DNA from: a virus
DNA: 22,920 bases
Direction: 5' to 3' (one strand)
Virus record (IMG/VR): IMGVR_UViG_3300044684_000437
Span: 1 to 22,920 of that record
The notes below the pieces were generated by a model. It had not been told where the DNA came from. It saw only the letters and a program-made list of their open reading frames with translations, and searched no databases. Positions 15,171 to 21,466 of this stretch are shown here, piece by piece (within the stretch, counting starts at the first letter, position 1; each line of letters opens with the position of its first letter). A program made the position numbers and the translations under genes.

Positions 15171-16705
15171 CCCATCCCCAGTCTGGCGCGCTCGCGCATG
15201 TGCGGCGCGTCCGCCCTAGCTATACGCGCCCAGGCGCCCATGGCACCGCCGCGGGTGATGTACCCGTCGAGCGAGTAGCGTATCGCGTCCCAGCAGTGGT
15301 TGTGCGCGTCCACCACGACGGGAAGGACGAGCGGCTGGCCCTCGGCGTCGCGCTGCTTCGGGTCGACCTTGTAGCGCCACATGTACGCCTCGGCGGCCGT
15401 GCGCTGGCACCGCGGGTGTATGACGATGCGCCGGAACCCCTTTAGGTGCGTGATGCCGTCCTCGACGCTGCCCTGCCACTTCTCCGCGGCCGAGATGTTG
15501 AAGCCCATGGCGCGCACGTGCGAGATCGTCTCGGGCCTGGCGTTGTCCGCCTTGATCGGCCAGCGCCTGGCGCCCGGCACGCCCGGGTACTCCTTGTTCG
15601 GCACGCAGTGGGACGCGCCGCCCTCGTAGAACACGTCGAAGTCGTTCAGCTCGACGTGCTGCTCGTACGCCTCGTATTCGACGTACAGGTCGTAGATGGT
15701 GCCCGACTTGTGGTGCTCGACCGGCAGCATGAACGAGCGTATCAGCGTGGACGGGTCGTCGGCGAAGCCGAAGTCCGCGCCCAGGAGGAGCCGGTCGGCC
15801 TGCTTCCACAGGTCGTCGGGGAACGCCTCCACGACGTACTTCCCGCCCAGGATGATCGCGTTGCTGCGCTTCCTGGGCTTGCCAAGCCACACGTGCTCGT
15901 AGAGGTCGGGGTTCAGCCTCCTCGCCCGCAGCATCTGCGGGTAGAGCTCCGTCTGCTCGAACCACGGGTTCTGGTCGAAGTTGACCTCGTGCACCACGGC
16001 GCGGCCCGCGTCCACGTCGCCGTTGGCGATCAGCGAGAGCGCCAGGACGTGGATGGGGTCCGTCTCCTCGATCAGGTTGTAGACCGCCCATATCTCGGAG
16101 CCGGGCTTGCGGATCGTGGGCTCGAGCGCCTCCAGGGAGGCCGAGCTCACCGACTGCGCCTCCTCGATGAAGCAGACGTCGATGTCCTCCGTCGAGCGGA
16201 TGCCCTGCTCGTTGTTGTGCATCCCCTTGAAAATGAACTCCGCGCCCACCCGGGACGAGATGCGGTTCTCCGTGACCGTGAACCAGGAGTCCAGCCCCAG
16301 GCGCGAGATCGTGTTCTTCAGGAGCTTGTGCGAGCTCTCCTTGATCGAGTTCATGTGCTCGCGCACGCACAGGACGCGAAGGGGGACCGTCGCCGCCAGC
16401 CGCACCAGCGCCTCCGCGGCGCCCCAGGACTTCACGCCGCCGCGGCCCCCTCGGTAGATCTTCCACCTGCACTTCCTGTAGTACAGGTCGGAGATGGGGT
16501 GGTTCCTGTCCAGGACGACGCTGGGCACGTCCAGCGGCTGGGGAGGGCCGTCGGGCTCCTCGTCCTCCTGGCTAGTCCGGGTCAGCGCGGCGGCGGCGAG
16601 CTCGCGCTCCCTCCTGGCCTTCCCCCTCCTGGCCTTCTCGGCCAGGACCAGGAGCAAGGCCTGCTTCGGCGGCAAGGCTCGCAAGGAGCTGGTCGAGATC
16701 GTCAT
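15167..16705 (-). CDS. terL: Terminase large subunit (PBSX/Terminase_3 type)
   Basis: A 512-residue packaging motor. The ATPase domain has the Walker A-like GGRGGVKSW (86-94), and Walker B is DVCFIEEAQ with Asp176 and Glu181-182. The nuclease domain has ADFGFADDPST with Asp311, PIKADNARPET with Asp387, and VDAHNHCWDAIRY with Asp476 and Asp483. These match the acidic metal-binding pattern of Terminase_3 C-terminal domains. The first 44 codons overlap the small subunit in another frame by 134 bases. The ATG at 16705 follows AGGGGATGAGCG. No other Met lies before the ATPase core, so the start is acceptable but not certain. Confidence 0.93.
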   Translation of the reverse strand: MTISTSSLRALPPKQALLLVLAEKARRGKARRERELAAAALTRTSQEDEEPDGPPQPLDVPSVVLDRNHPISDLYYRKCRWKIYRGGRGGVKSWGAAEALVRLAATVPLRVLCVREHMNSIKESSHKLLKNTISRLGLDSWFTVTENRISSRVGAEFIFKGMHNNEQGIRSTEDIDVCFIEEAQSVSSASLEALEPTIRKPGSEIWAVYNLIEETDPIHVLALSLIANGDVDAGRAVVHEVNFDQNPWFEQTELYPQMLRARRLNPDLYEHVWLGKPRKRSNAIILGGKYVVEAFPDDLWKQADRLLLGADFGFADDPSTLIRSFMLPVEHHKSGTIYDLYVEYEAYEQHVELNDFDVFYEGGASHCVPNKEYPGVPGARRWPIKADNARPETISHVRAMGFNISAAEKWQGSVEDGITHLKGFRRIVIHPRCQRTAAEAYMWRYKVDPKQRDAEGQPLVLPVVVDAHNHCWDAIRYSLDGYITRGGAMGAWARIARADAPHMRERARLGMG

Positions 16706-17015
16706 CGCTCATCCCCTGAACGGTTTCCACGGTCGACAGCTTGGGCGCGTAGTAGGGGGCCGCCGCCTTGGCCGCGTCCTTCTGCGTCTCGAGGTCGACG
16801 CTGACCCACTCCTCCTCGACCCTCACGCTGCCGTCGTCCAGCGTCTTGACGTGCTGCACCTTCTGCGGCTTGCCGCGGGCCATGTCGAGCAGTATCTCGT
16901 GCGGCAGCAGGCCCGTCTGCTCGGCCCTCCTGATGGCCTCCTGGGTGAGCCGCGTGTTGCTTCCCGGGGGCCTTCCCCCCTTGCTCCTGGGCCTCTCGCC
17001 CCCTCGGGTTTCCAC
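16572..17015 (-). CDS. terS: Terminase small subunit-like protein
   Basis: A 147-residue protein starting at GTG 17015 with GAGGAG upstream. The N-terminus is basic with a SKGGRPPGSNTRLTQEAIRR pattern. The middle has QKDAAKAAAPYYAPKLSTVE, which recurs in small terminase-like proteins of this type, then SDDDLDQLLASLAAEAG. The C-terminus is Gly/Glu/Arg-rich. Small subunits recognise the packaging site and regulate the large subunit. It lies directly before the large subunit and overlaps it by 134 bases, which supports the call. Family recognition is from memory of the YYAPKLSTVE region, not from a search. Confidence 0.75.
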   Translation of the reverse strand: METRGGERPRSKGGRPPGSNTRLTQEAIRRAEQTGLLPHEILLDMARGKPQKVQHVKTLDDGSVRVEEEWVSVDLETQKDAAKAAAPYYAPKLSTVETVQGMSDDDLDQLLASLAAEAGLAPGPGREGQEGEGQEGARARRRRADPD

Positions 17016-17265
17016 GTTTGTTTACTCCTCGCGCTTCGCAATGAGGAACGCGCATCTCGTGTCTCCTGCCCTCCTGGCCGGGGCATCCGGCAGCGCCCTC
17101 CCCGCTTTGCGAGGGCCGCTCTCGGCTGTCTCTCCCTAGGAGCGAAGACGCCCGCGGTCCCCCTTGCGGGAGGGCGGGCGTCGTTAAGGGGAGGTCCTTT
17201 CCCCTTGCGAGCAGTGCGGGTTCGGGCTACTTCATGGCTTCCTCCTTGGCAGGTGTCTCGGCTGT
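17016..17265 (-). other. Structured spacer before the terminase genes
   Basis: About 250 bases with no accepted gene. It holds a two-codon minigene near 17227-17247, a 7-bp hairpin (17186-17206), and a 9-bp stem (17147-17155 with 17174-17182) whose minus-strand 3' side is followed by TTCGCTCC. The stems look like weak terminators or an RNA structure between the two small genes and terS. I see no convincing sigma-70 promoter here. Because the region is next to terS it could also include the packaging site, but nothing in the sequence proves that. Confidence 0.5.
17227..17247 (-). other. Two-codon minigene with perfect Shine-Dalgarno
   Basis: On the minus strand AAGGAGG (17241-17247) is followed after 5 bases by ATG AAG TAG (17235-17227). 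The whole translated product would be Met-Lys. No longer frame uses this ATG. It resembles lambda bar-type minigenes, which trap peptidyl-tRNA, but it may equally be the remains of a lost gene. Confidence 0.45.
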
Positions 17266-17496
17266 CTAGTTCCGCTGGCCGCGCCTGGCCCTCCTGGGCG
17301 CAGGCGGCTCGATCCTCGTCTCGACGGTCCTGGGCTTCCTGGGTTGGAGCTCGGCGACGTCGTGCGCCGACAGGAATCCGGGGTTGGCGAACGGCTCCCC
17401 CTGGGAGGGCGGGCGGTGCCGCTCCTGGTGCGGGTCGACCTGGTCGCCGGGGCGCCCGAGCGGGGCGCCGGTGAGCTGCTTGAGGGCTTCGTTCAC
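17266..17496 (-). CDS. Small Pro/Arg-rich protein, function unknown
   Basis: A 76-residue protein starting at GTG 17496, with AGGAG six bases upstream and a 4-base GTGA overlap with the preceding stop. The longer reading frame upstream is a shadow of the neighbour gene. The sequence MNEALKQLTGAPLGRPGDQV is followed by Pro/His-rich and basic stretches and ends RRARRGQRN. It looks largely disordered. The overlap and ribosome binding site make it a real gene, but there is no hint of function. Confidence 0.62.
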   Translation of the reverse strand: MNEALKQLTGAPLGRPGDQVDPHQERHRPPSQGEPFANPGFLSAHDVAELQPRKPRTVETRIEPPAPRRARRGQRN

Positions 17497-17879
17497 GTCG
17501 TTCTCCTGTTGTTCCTCCTTGCGAGGACCTCGGCGAGGTCGGCCAGGGAGGGCGCCGAGGGGACGCGGCAGGAGGCGTCCACGTAGTAGCGCATGTCGTC
17601 GGTGCGCGCGAGGTACCCCTCCTTCGCGTGCATGTTGGGCACCGTGCAGCTGGGGTAGGTCAGCTCCGGGGTCAGGCGCATCACGAGGTGGTGGGGCAGG
17701 GCGGTCGCCTCGTCCCGGGCCACGGGGGCCAGCGCGGCCCACACGTGCCACCTGATGGTCGTCGCGTGCATCTCGTCGTCTTCCTGCTTGGGCCTGAGGC
17801 GGGCGCAGCGCCTGGCCGCCCTGCACGAGGAGGGCAGGCCGCAGCCCTCGCACGGGAAGAACTCGACCGGGTACCGCAT
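17493..17879 (-). CDS. Cys-motif small protein, first gene of the late block
   Basis: A 128-residue protein from the ATG that follows AAGGAGGGCCGAGC. An in-frame ATG at 17984 would add 35 Pro-rich residues but has a poorer ribosome binding site. The N-terminus MRYPVEFFPCEGCGLPSSC carries a C-x2-C-x5-C group, possibly metal-binding. A second part (MHATTIRWHVWAALAPVARD) leads to YPSCTVPNMHAKEGYLARTD and DASCRVPSAPSLADLAEVLA. No known family is recognised. It is the first gene after the 0.7 kb control region and overlaps the next gene by 4 bases. Confidence 0.65.
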   Translation of the reverse strand: MRYPVEFFPCEGCGLPSSCRAARRCARLRPKQEDDEMHATTIRWHVWAALAPVARDEATALPHHLVMRLTPELTYPSCTVPNMHAKEGYLARTDDMRYYVDASCRVPSAPSLADLAEVLARRNNRRTT

Positions 17880-18149
17880 GCTCGGCCCTCCTTGGGGGTT
17901 GTACGGCCCCGCGCTCTCTGGCGTCGGCGCGGGCTCCGCCGGTCGCGGAGTTTTAGTGCTGGCCGTGCTGCGCCTCGCCGCCATGGCGCCCGCTCGTACT
18001 GGCTCAGCGTCCCAGGACCGGCTGAGACTGGTTGACGGCCCGGTGCGGCGGGGAGCGGTCGCGATTCCGCTTCAAGCACGCTTTTTCGGGAGGTTGCGTC
18101 GCTATGGCCTTGAGACGTAGGAAGAGGCACATCTTCTCGTCCATTCTGT

Positions 18150-18180
18150 GCAAAACTGCCGGGGGTGCTAGTTCCCCGGC
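18150..18180 (-). terminator. Hairpin with T-tract in the leader before the late genes
   Basis: GCCGGGG (18158-18164) pairs with CCCCGGC (18174-18180), loop 9. On the minus strand AGTTTTGC follows. It has the form of an intrinsic terminator placed about 270 bases before the first late gene. It could be the tR'-like site at which a late antiterminator acts. Confidence 0.6.
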
Positions 18181-18212
18181 CCGCGTCCCCCTGGGATCGC
18201 CGCCCGAGCCGT

Positions 18213-18285
18213 CGAGTATGCCGCCTGCGTCCCCCGCGCGCCATGCCAGCCTGCGTCGGACCTACCGCGGGAGGCGGCATACTCG
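18213..18285. repeat. 14-bp perfect inverted repeat
   Basis: CGAGTATGCCGCCT (18213-18226) and its exact reverse complement (18272-18285) flank 45 bases. Inside it, CCCGCG near 18233 and CGCGGG at 18266-18271 can extend the stem after a bulge. As RNA it would be a very stable stem-loop. As DNA it could be a protein binding or recombination site. Confidence 0.8.
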
Positions 18286-18303
18286 AACTCGCTCCGTCTC
18301 CTA

Positions 18304-18338
18304 TCTATACGCGCCGCAAAACGACCCCGGCGCCCAAG
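18304..18338 (-). promoter_or_regulatory. Candidate late promoter (weak -10 only)
   Basis: On the minus strand GGCGCGTATAGATAGG contains TATAGA at 18309-18304, four of six matches to a sigma-70 -10 box. No good -35 lies 16-18 bases upstream; the only TTG-starting hexamer (TTGGGC) is about 22 bases away. Transcription from here would start near 18297 and at once produce the 14-bp inverted repeat. An activator-dependent promoter is possible. Confidence 0.28.
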
Positions 18339-18532
18339 GAAGCCCCTGCGCGTGCTGCTCCGCGCGCGGGGGAAGAAGGGTGCGAAGCGCCGGGGGCTGG
18401 CGTCACGCCGCGGGTCCCGCGCCGGAGCCTGGCGCTCCCCTCGCGAGGAGGGCGCCGCCCCGGGGAGACTGCCGGGGGCGGACGCCCCTGCGCGTCCCCG
18501 CGGCCTGCCCGCGCCGCGCCAGCACGGCGCGG

Positions 18533-18567
18533 AAACGAAAAAGGCGCTGGGGGCAGTCCCAGCGCCT
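18533..18567 (-). terminator. Strong intrinsic terminator after the Q-like gene
   Basis: AGGCGCTGGG (18542-18551) pairs with CCCAGCGCCT (18558-18567), loop 6. On the minus strand TTTTTCGTTTCC follows. It lies about 50 bases after the stop of the Q-like gene and ends the early/middle transcription unit. A second stem (18514-18520 with 18526-18532) lies just beyond. Confidence 0.88.
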
Positions 18568-18615
18568 ATGCGAATGCCGCGTAATGTATGCGATGTCGAC
18601 GAGCTGCGCAACCCC

Positions 18616-19344
18616 CTACGGCGCGGCCCCCACGATCCCCGCGGCGTCGAATATCGCGTCGAGCTGCTCCCAGGCCGCGCCCTCCTCCTGCTGCAGGTAC
18701 TCGTACACCCAAGCCCTGTGCTTCGCGGCCGTCACGGTCGTGACGCCCCCGATCCGGGCCATGTCGACCAGGGAGAGGTCGTTGCGCGTGTAGTACTGCT
18801 CCACGATCGCGACGCGCATCTCGGGCTGGGTCGAGAGCCCGCGCTTGCCGTCCCTGGTGACCTCGCCCGCGAGCTCCAGGTGCAGGCACGTGTCGCGCAC
18901 GGCCTGCCACCACCTCGCCTGCTTGCGCCACCCCGAGCAGCACGGCGAGCCGCACGCGCACCGGTCGTACGCGACCGCGCAGCGACCGGTCAGGATGGTC
19001 TGGTGGTGCGGGTCCAGGCGCGCGAAGTGCGCCAGTATCCAGCCGGCGAGGTGCGCCCCGTCCAGGCCCCTCGGGGGCGGCGCGTGGCCCCCTCGCATGC
19101 GCCTGCGCCTCAGCTCGCCGTCCAGCACCGCGGACACGAACGCGGCCAGCTCCGGGTCCTCGTACTGGCGCAGCAGCCGCCTCCTCGCGGCCTTCGACAC
19201 CCTCCTGGGAGCCGCGGCGACCTGCGCCATCACGCGCGACATCACGGGCGCCTTCGTGTCGCCGCGGAAGTTCAGGGCGAACTCAAGGGCCTTGCGCGTG
19301 TCGTCGAAGTGCGGCGCCGGGGCCTGCTCTGCCGCGCCGGTCAT
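18616..19344 (-). CDS. Cys-rich HTH protein, candidate Q-like late regulator
   Basis: A 242-residue protein from the ATG that overlaps the previous stop in an ATGA. It has a helical, basic N-terminal half. A central RCAVAYDRCACGSPCCSGWR holds Cys129, 131, 135 and 136, a likely zinc site, and continues into WRKQARWWQAV. The C-terminal DLSLVDMARIGGVTTVTAAK (about 190-210) has the form of a helix-turn-helix. I recall this CxCxxPCCSG plus HTH layout in Burkholderia-type phages without an assigned role. Its place, last in the early/middle unit and just before a terminator and the late genes, is that of lambda Q. That makes an antiterminator or late activator my best inference. A replication or other DNA-binding protein remains possible. 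Confidence 0.62.
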   Translation of the reverse strand: MTGAAEQAPAPHFDDTRKALEFALNFRGDTKAPVMSRVMAQVAAAPRRVSKAARRRLLRQYEDPELAAFVSAVLDGELRRRRMRGGHAPPPRGLDGAHLAGWILAHFARLDPHHQTILTGRCAVAYDRCACGSPCCSGWRKQARWWQAVRDTCLHLELAGEVTRDGKRGLSTQPEMRVAIVEQYYTRNDLSLVDMARIGGVTTVTAAKHRAWVYEYLQQEEGAAWEQLDAIFDAAGIVGAAP

Positions 19345-20060
19345 CCCGCTTGCGAGCCGCAGGCCAGGCCGTGCCTCGCCGCCCATCCCGGACGGGTGAT
19401 GGCGAGGACGCCCAGGAGGTCGGGCTCGCGGTAGTTGACGCCCTTGATCCACTTACCGTCGGGCGTCTTGTCGATCATGCCCGTCTCGGGGTTGCCCTTG
19501 CTGATGTTCGAGTCCTGCACCTCGCCGTACCCGGCCGCGCCTGGGAGCCCCGCGGAAGCCGCGAACCCGCAGTTGGTGACGGACAGGTCGGCGGTGTCGT
19601 CGAGCAGGTCCCTCGCCTCGTCAGGGGGCAGCTCGTGCTCGCCGATGTCGTGCTCCTTGAGGATGCTGCGGATGTACCGCGACCAATGGGCCAGGCGCTC
19701 GCCGTAGCGCCGCAGCTCGATAGACAGCGACTGGTTCAGGGGAATGCTCACGTCGCAGCGCCTGGCGACGGAGGTCGAGAGGTGGTCCAGCATCTCGGCG
19801 AGCTCCTCCATGTTCAGCATGGCGTAGAGGAGCACGCCGTTGTTCAGCGTGGGGACCAGGGGGAGCGGCTGCGCGCTCATCGCCATCAGCCGGCGCTGCA
19901 CGTGCCACGGGTCGACGGCCATCATGCCCCGGTACTCGTCGCGGGCCTCCTCGGCGCAGTCCCGCTCGGCCCTTGCCAAGCGGAAGGCACGCAAGGAGAG
20001 CGCGAAGACGACGGCCGCGACGACGAGCATCGCGACGCTGATGGAAATGGTGGGCTGCAT
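19341..20060 (-). CDS. MazG/HisE-like NTP pyrophosphohydrolase with N-terminal membrane anchor
   Basis: A 239-residue protein from ATG 20060; GAGGAG lies 10 bases upstream. Residues about 5-27 (ISISVAMLVVAAVVFALSLR) form one membrane helix. The catalytic domain has NMEELAEMLDHL (Glu85, 86, 89) and PDEARDLLDDTADL (Glu148, Asp151, 154, 155, 158), the acidic pattern of all-alpha NTP pyrophosphatases. It ends with EVQDSNISK (180-188) and DGKWIKGVNYREPDL (201-215), which are seen in phage members of this family. Such enzymes hydrolyse nucleoside triphosphates or related nucleotides, for instance (p)ppGpp-linked or modified dNTPs. The membrane anchor is uncommon. The enzyme class is fairly sure, the substrate unknown. 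Confidence 0.75.
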   Translation of the reverse strand: MQPTISISVAMLVVAAVVFALSLRAFRLARAERDCAEEARDEYRGMMAVDPWHVQRRLMAMSAQPLPLVPTLNNGVLLYAMLNMEELAEMLDHLSTSVARRCDVSIPLNQSLSIELRRYGERLAHWSRYIRSILKEHDIGEHELPPDEARDLLDDTADLSVTNCGFAASAGLPGAAGYGEVQDSNISKGNPETGMIDKTPDGKWIKGVNYREPDLLGVLAITRPGWAARHGLACGSQAG

Positions 20061-20086
20061 GGTGGACGGACTCCTCGTAAACGTTA

Positions 20087-20106
20087 AGGGGCGCACTTGC
20101 GCCCCT
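20087..20106 (-). terminator. Short hairpin, possible terminator
   Basis: AGGGGCGC (20087-20094) pairs with GCGCCCCT (20099-20106), loop 4, an 8-bp stem. On the minus strand TTAACGTTTACG follows, a poor T-tract. The decamer CGTTAAGGGG (20082-20091) recurs at 17182-17191 beside another hairpin. Confidence 0.4.
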
Positions 20107-20108
20107 CA

Positions 20109-20138
20109 GATATACGAATGCCGCCACCGGCACGTCAG
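20109..20138 (-). promoter_or_regulatory. Weak promoter candidate before the MazG-like gene
   Basis: On the minus strand CTGACG (20138-20133) and TATATC (20114-20109) are 18 bases apart, four of six matches each to sigma-70 consensus. The -35 overlaps the preceding stop codon and the hairpin at 20087-20106 lies just downstream. This is weak evidence only. Confidence 0.22.
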
Positions 20139-20341
20139 CCCGGAGAGCCGTCGTCCTCGTCGCCGACCCGCAGCACCTCGGGTTCGGCGCGCCTCGCCGA
20201 CATCGAGTAGACGGGAGCGGCGAGCCCGCAGCGCGCGACCACGCGGGCGTGGCCGTCCTCCAGGGCGTCCCAAACATCGGCGTATTCGCCCTGCCACCTG
20301 GTGACGACGCCGTCGATGTTCACCTTGACCTTCACCTGCAT
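20135..20341 (-). CDS. Small protein, function unknown
   Basis: A 68-residue protein from ATG 20341 after GGGAGAGTGAT; it overlaps the previous gene by 10 bases. It reads MQVKVKVNIDGVVTRWQGEY, then ADVWDALEDGHARVVARCGL, and ends in an acidic tail (GDEDDGSPG). A beta-hairpin followed by a helix is likely. No family is recognised. It belongs to a run of coupled small early genes. Confidence 0.62.
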   Translation of the reverse strand: MQVKVKVNIDGVVTRWQGEYADVWDALEDGHARVVARCGLAAPVYSMSARRAEPEVLRVGDEDDGSPG

Positions 20342-20562
20342 ATCACTCTCCCGGCATCCCGCGGCAGCCGGCTGGCCGCATTTTCCCACGCCCGCGAGGC
20401 GTTGGCCCCCGAGCCCAGGACGTCGGGACCGTCGTAGACGGTCCATCGCTGGTCGGAACCGATAGCGGTTTTCGCGCGCTCGACCACGGCCTGAGGATAC
20501 ACGCGCTTGACGCGGTCCTTGGGCGTCGTCGAGAGGCCCGAGAAAAAGGTGGGTTGCGTCAT
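20332..20562 (-). CDS. Small protein, function unknown
   Basis: A 76-residue protein from ATG 20562 with GGAGG five bases upstream and an ATGA overlap with the preceding gene. It contains RWTVYDGPDVLGSGANASRA and WENAASRLP, a pattern (W.vyd....lg.g..a..AW..A...) seen in small phage proteins of unknown role. A compact alpha/beta fold is likely. Confidence 0.63.
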   Translation of the reverse strand: MTQPTFFSGLSTTPKDRVKRVYPQAVVERAKTAIGSDQRWTVYDGPDVLGSGANASRAWENAASRLPRDAGRVICR

Positions 20563-20822
20563 CGCGTCCTCCGCTTCGGGACGTGGCTGAAGTCGCGCGG
20601 AACGATCCGAACGTGGTTGGACGCGTCGCACTCGAGTAGGATAGCGGCACCGGTGACGTGACGCACTGTGAGACTCTCCTCGGCCTCGACGAGGCGGATG
20701 TCGTAGACGGTGTTCCCGTTGCGGTCCTTGACGACGACTCGGGGCACGCGGTCCATGTCGTTGGGGTCGTTCGGCAGCGCGAAGTGCATGGACCGCTTCG
20801 CGTCAGGTATCTTGTTTGCCAT
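20559..20822 (-). CDS. Small protein, function unknown
   Basis: An 87-residue protein from ATG 20822, preceded by AAAGGAGAGACAGG. It begins MANKIPDAKRSMHFALPNDP and has DRVPRVVVKDRNGNTVYDIR, a beta-rich middle. A C-terminal GAAILLECDASNHVRIVP segment follows, and it ends in PKRRTR. No known family is recognised. The upstream reading-frame extension lacks a ribosome binding site and overlaps the previous gene, so I reject it. Confidence 0.65.
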   Translation of the reverse strand: MANKIPDAKRSMHFALPNDPNDMDRVPRVVVKDRNGNTVYDIRLVEAEESLTVRHVTGAAILLECDASNHVRIVPRDFSHVPKRRTR

Positions 20823-20835
20823 CCTGTCTCTCCTT

Positions 20836-21081
20836 TCAGTCGAGCCGCCGGGGCGCGCCCACGGACCGCAAACCGTACTGCCGGTTCCACTCTTCCAAGC
20901 GGCGCAGCCCGGCCTCCGTGATGCCCTGCGGTCCCGACATGCCATACAGGCGCGCGCCGACGGCCACCGGTCCCCAGGAAGACAGGTTGCTCAACCCCAG
21001 CGCGAGCAGCGTCAGGTAGCCGTGGCGGAGGGTGGAATAGTAATAGAAGGCTCCGGCCTTCCTGCGGGGCGCCCGGCCCAT
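20836..21081 (-). CDS. Possible small DNA-binding or helical protein
   Basis: An 81-residue protein from ATG 21081, which overlaps the previous stop in TGATG. It starts with basic MGRAPRRKAGAFYYYSTLRH and continues LTLLALGLSNLSSWGPVAVG, then QGITEAGLRRLEEWNRQYGL. The ITEAGLRRLE segment resembles the end of winged-helix proteins (.It..G...L), so a small HTH protein is conceivable. A weak ribosome binding site suggests coupling to the gene before it. Confidence 0.58.
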   Translation of the reverse strand: MGRAPRRKAGAFYYYSTLRHGYLTLLALGLSNLSSWGPVAVGARLYGMSGPQGITEAGLRRLEEWNRQYGLRSVGAPRRLD

Positions 21082-21464
21082 CAGTCGTCGTCCCTCAGGG
21101 AAGGCGAATGCTGCGCCTGCTCCCACGCCTCGGCGACGGACTCGGCGAGCGACGCCTGCATCGCCCGGGTGGACTGCCGCCGGGCCTCCCGCAGCTGCGG
21201 GCTGGGCAGCGTGACGACGCGCTCGAAGGTCATCGTCTGGAGCCCGATGATGCCGGTCGGGGACGTGGCGACGAGCCTGTAGCCGCGCTCGGCCATGGCC
21301 GTCTCCAGCGCGTCGTGGATCGCCGTGTGGTTGTGCGTCGTGACACGATCGACGGTCTGCAGCGAGATGCTGCCCAGCGCGTACGGCACGACGGGGACGC
21401 CCCTACGGGGCTCGTTGCTCTTGCTCGTGGCTTGCCTGCATTGTTCATAGCGTTCGTCGTTCAT
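21081..21464 (-). CDS. Small protein, function unknown
   Basis: A 127-residue protein with GGAG eight bases before the ATG, directly after the ParB-like gene. The core SISLQTVDRVTTHNHTAIHD, then ALETAMAERGYRLVATSPTG and MTFERVVTLPSPQLREARRQ, suggests an alpha/beta fold with a helical C-terminus rich in Ala, Glu and Gln. No family is recognised. It may act with the ParB-like protein because of its position, but nothing in its own sequence shows this. Confidence 0.63.
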   Translation of the reverse strand: MNDERYEQCRQATSKSNEPRRGVPVVPYALGSISLQTVDRVTTHNHTAIHDALETAMAERGYRLVATSPTGIIGLQTMTFERVVTLPSPQLREARRQSTRAMQASLAESVAEAWEQAQHSPSLRDDD

Positions 21465-21466
21465 GG

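Larger units (their letters stand above)
17880..18615 (-). other. 0.7 kb non-coding control region
   Basis: No reading frame here has a good ribosome binding site and protein-like composition. In minus-strand order it has an intrinsic terminator (18533-18567), several GC-rich stems, a promoter-like element (18304-18309), a 14-bp inverted repeat (18213-18285), and a hairpin with a T-tract (18150-18180). About 270 more bases, with a weak palindrome at 18003-18026, precede the first late gene. It separates the early/middle cassette from the late genes. The order suggests regulated antitermination, though an origin or a packaging site could also lie here. Confidence 0.55.

Noticed and set aside
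17055-17235. Amber readthrough of the Met-Lys minigene into the open frame after TAG
   Set aside because: The downstream frame is open only because of high GC. It has low-complexity sequence and overlaps terS in another frame.
18003-18026. Imperfect palindrome CTCAGC...GCTGAG as an operator
   Set aside because: The pairing is interrupted by a bulge and there is no second copy or nearby promoter. It is too weak to call.
18004-18144. Minus-strand 46-codon frame starting MDEKMCLFLRLK in the control region
   Set aside because: There is no ribosome binding site before its ATG, which lies right after the T-tract hairpin. Composition is not clearly protein-like.
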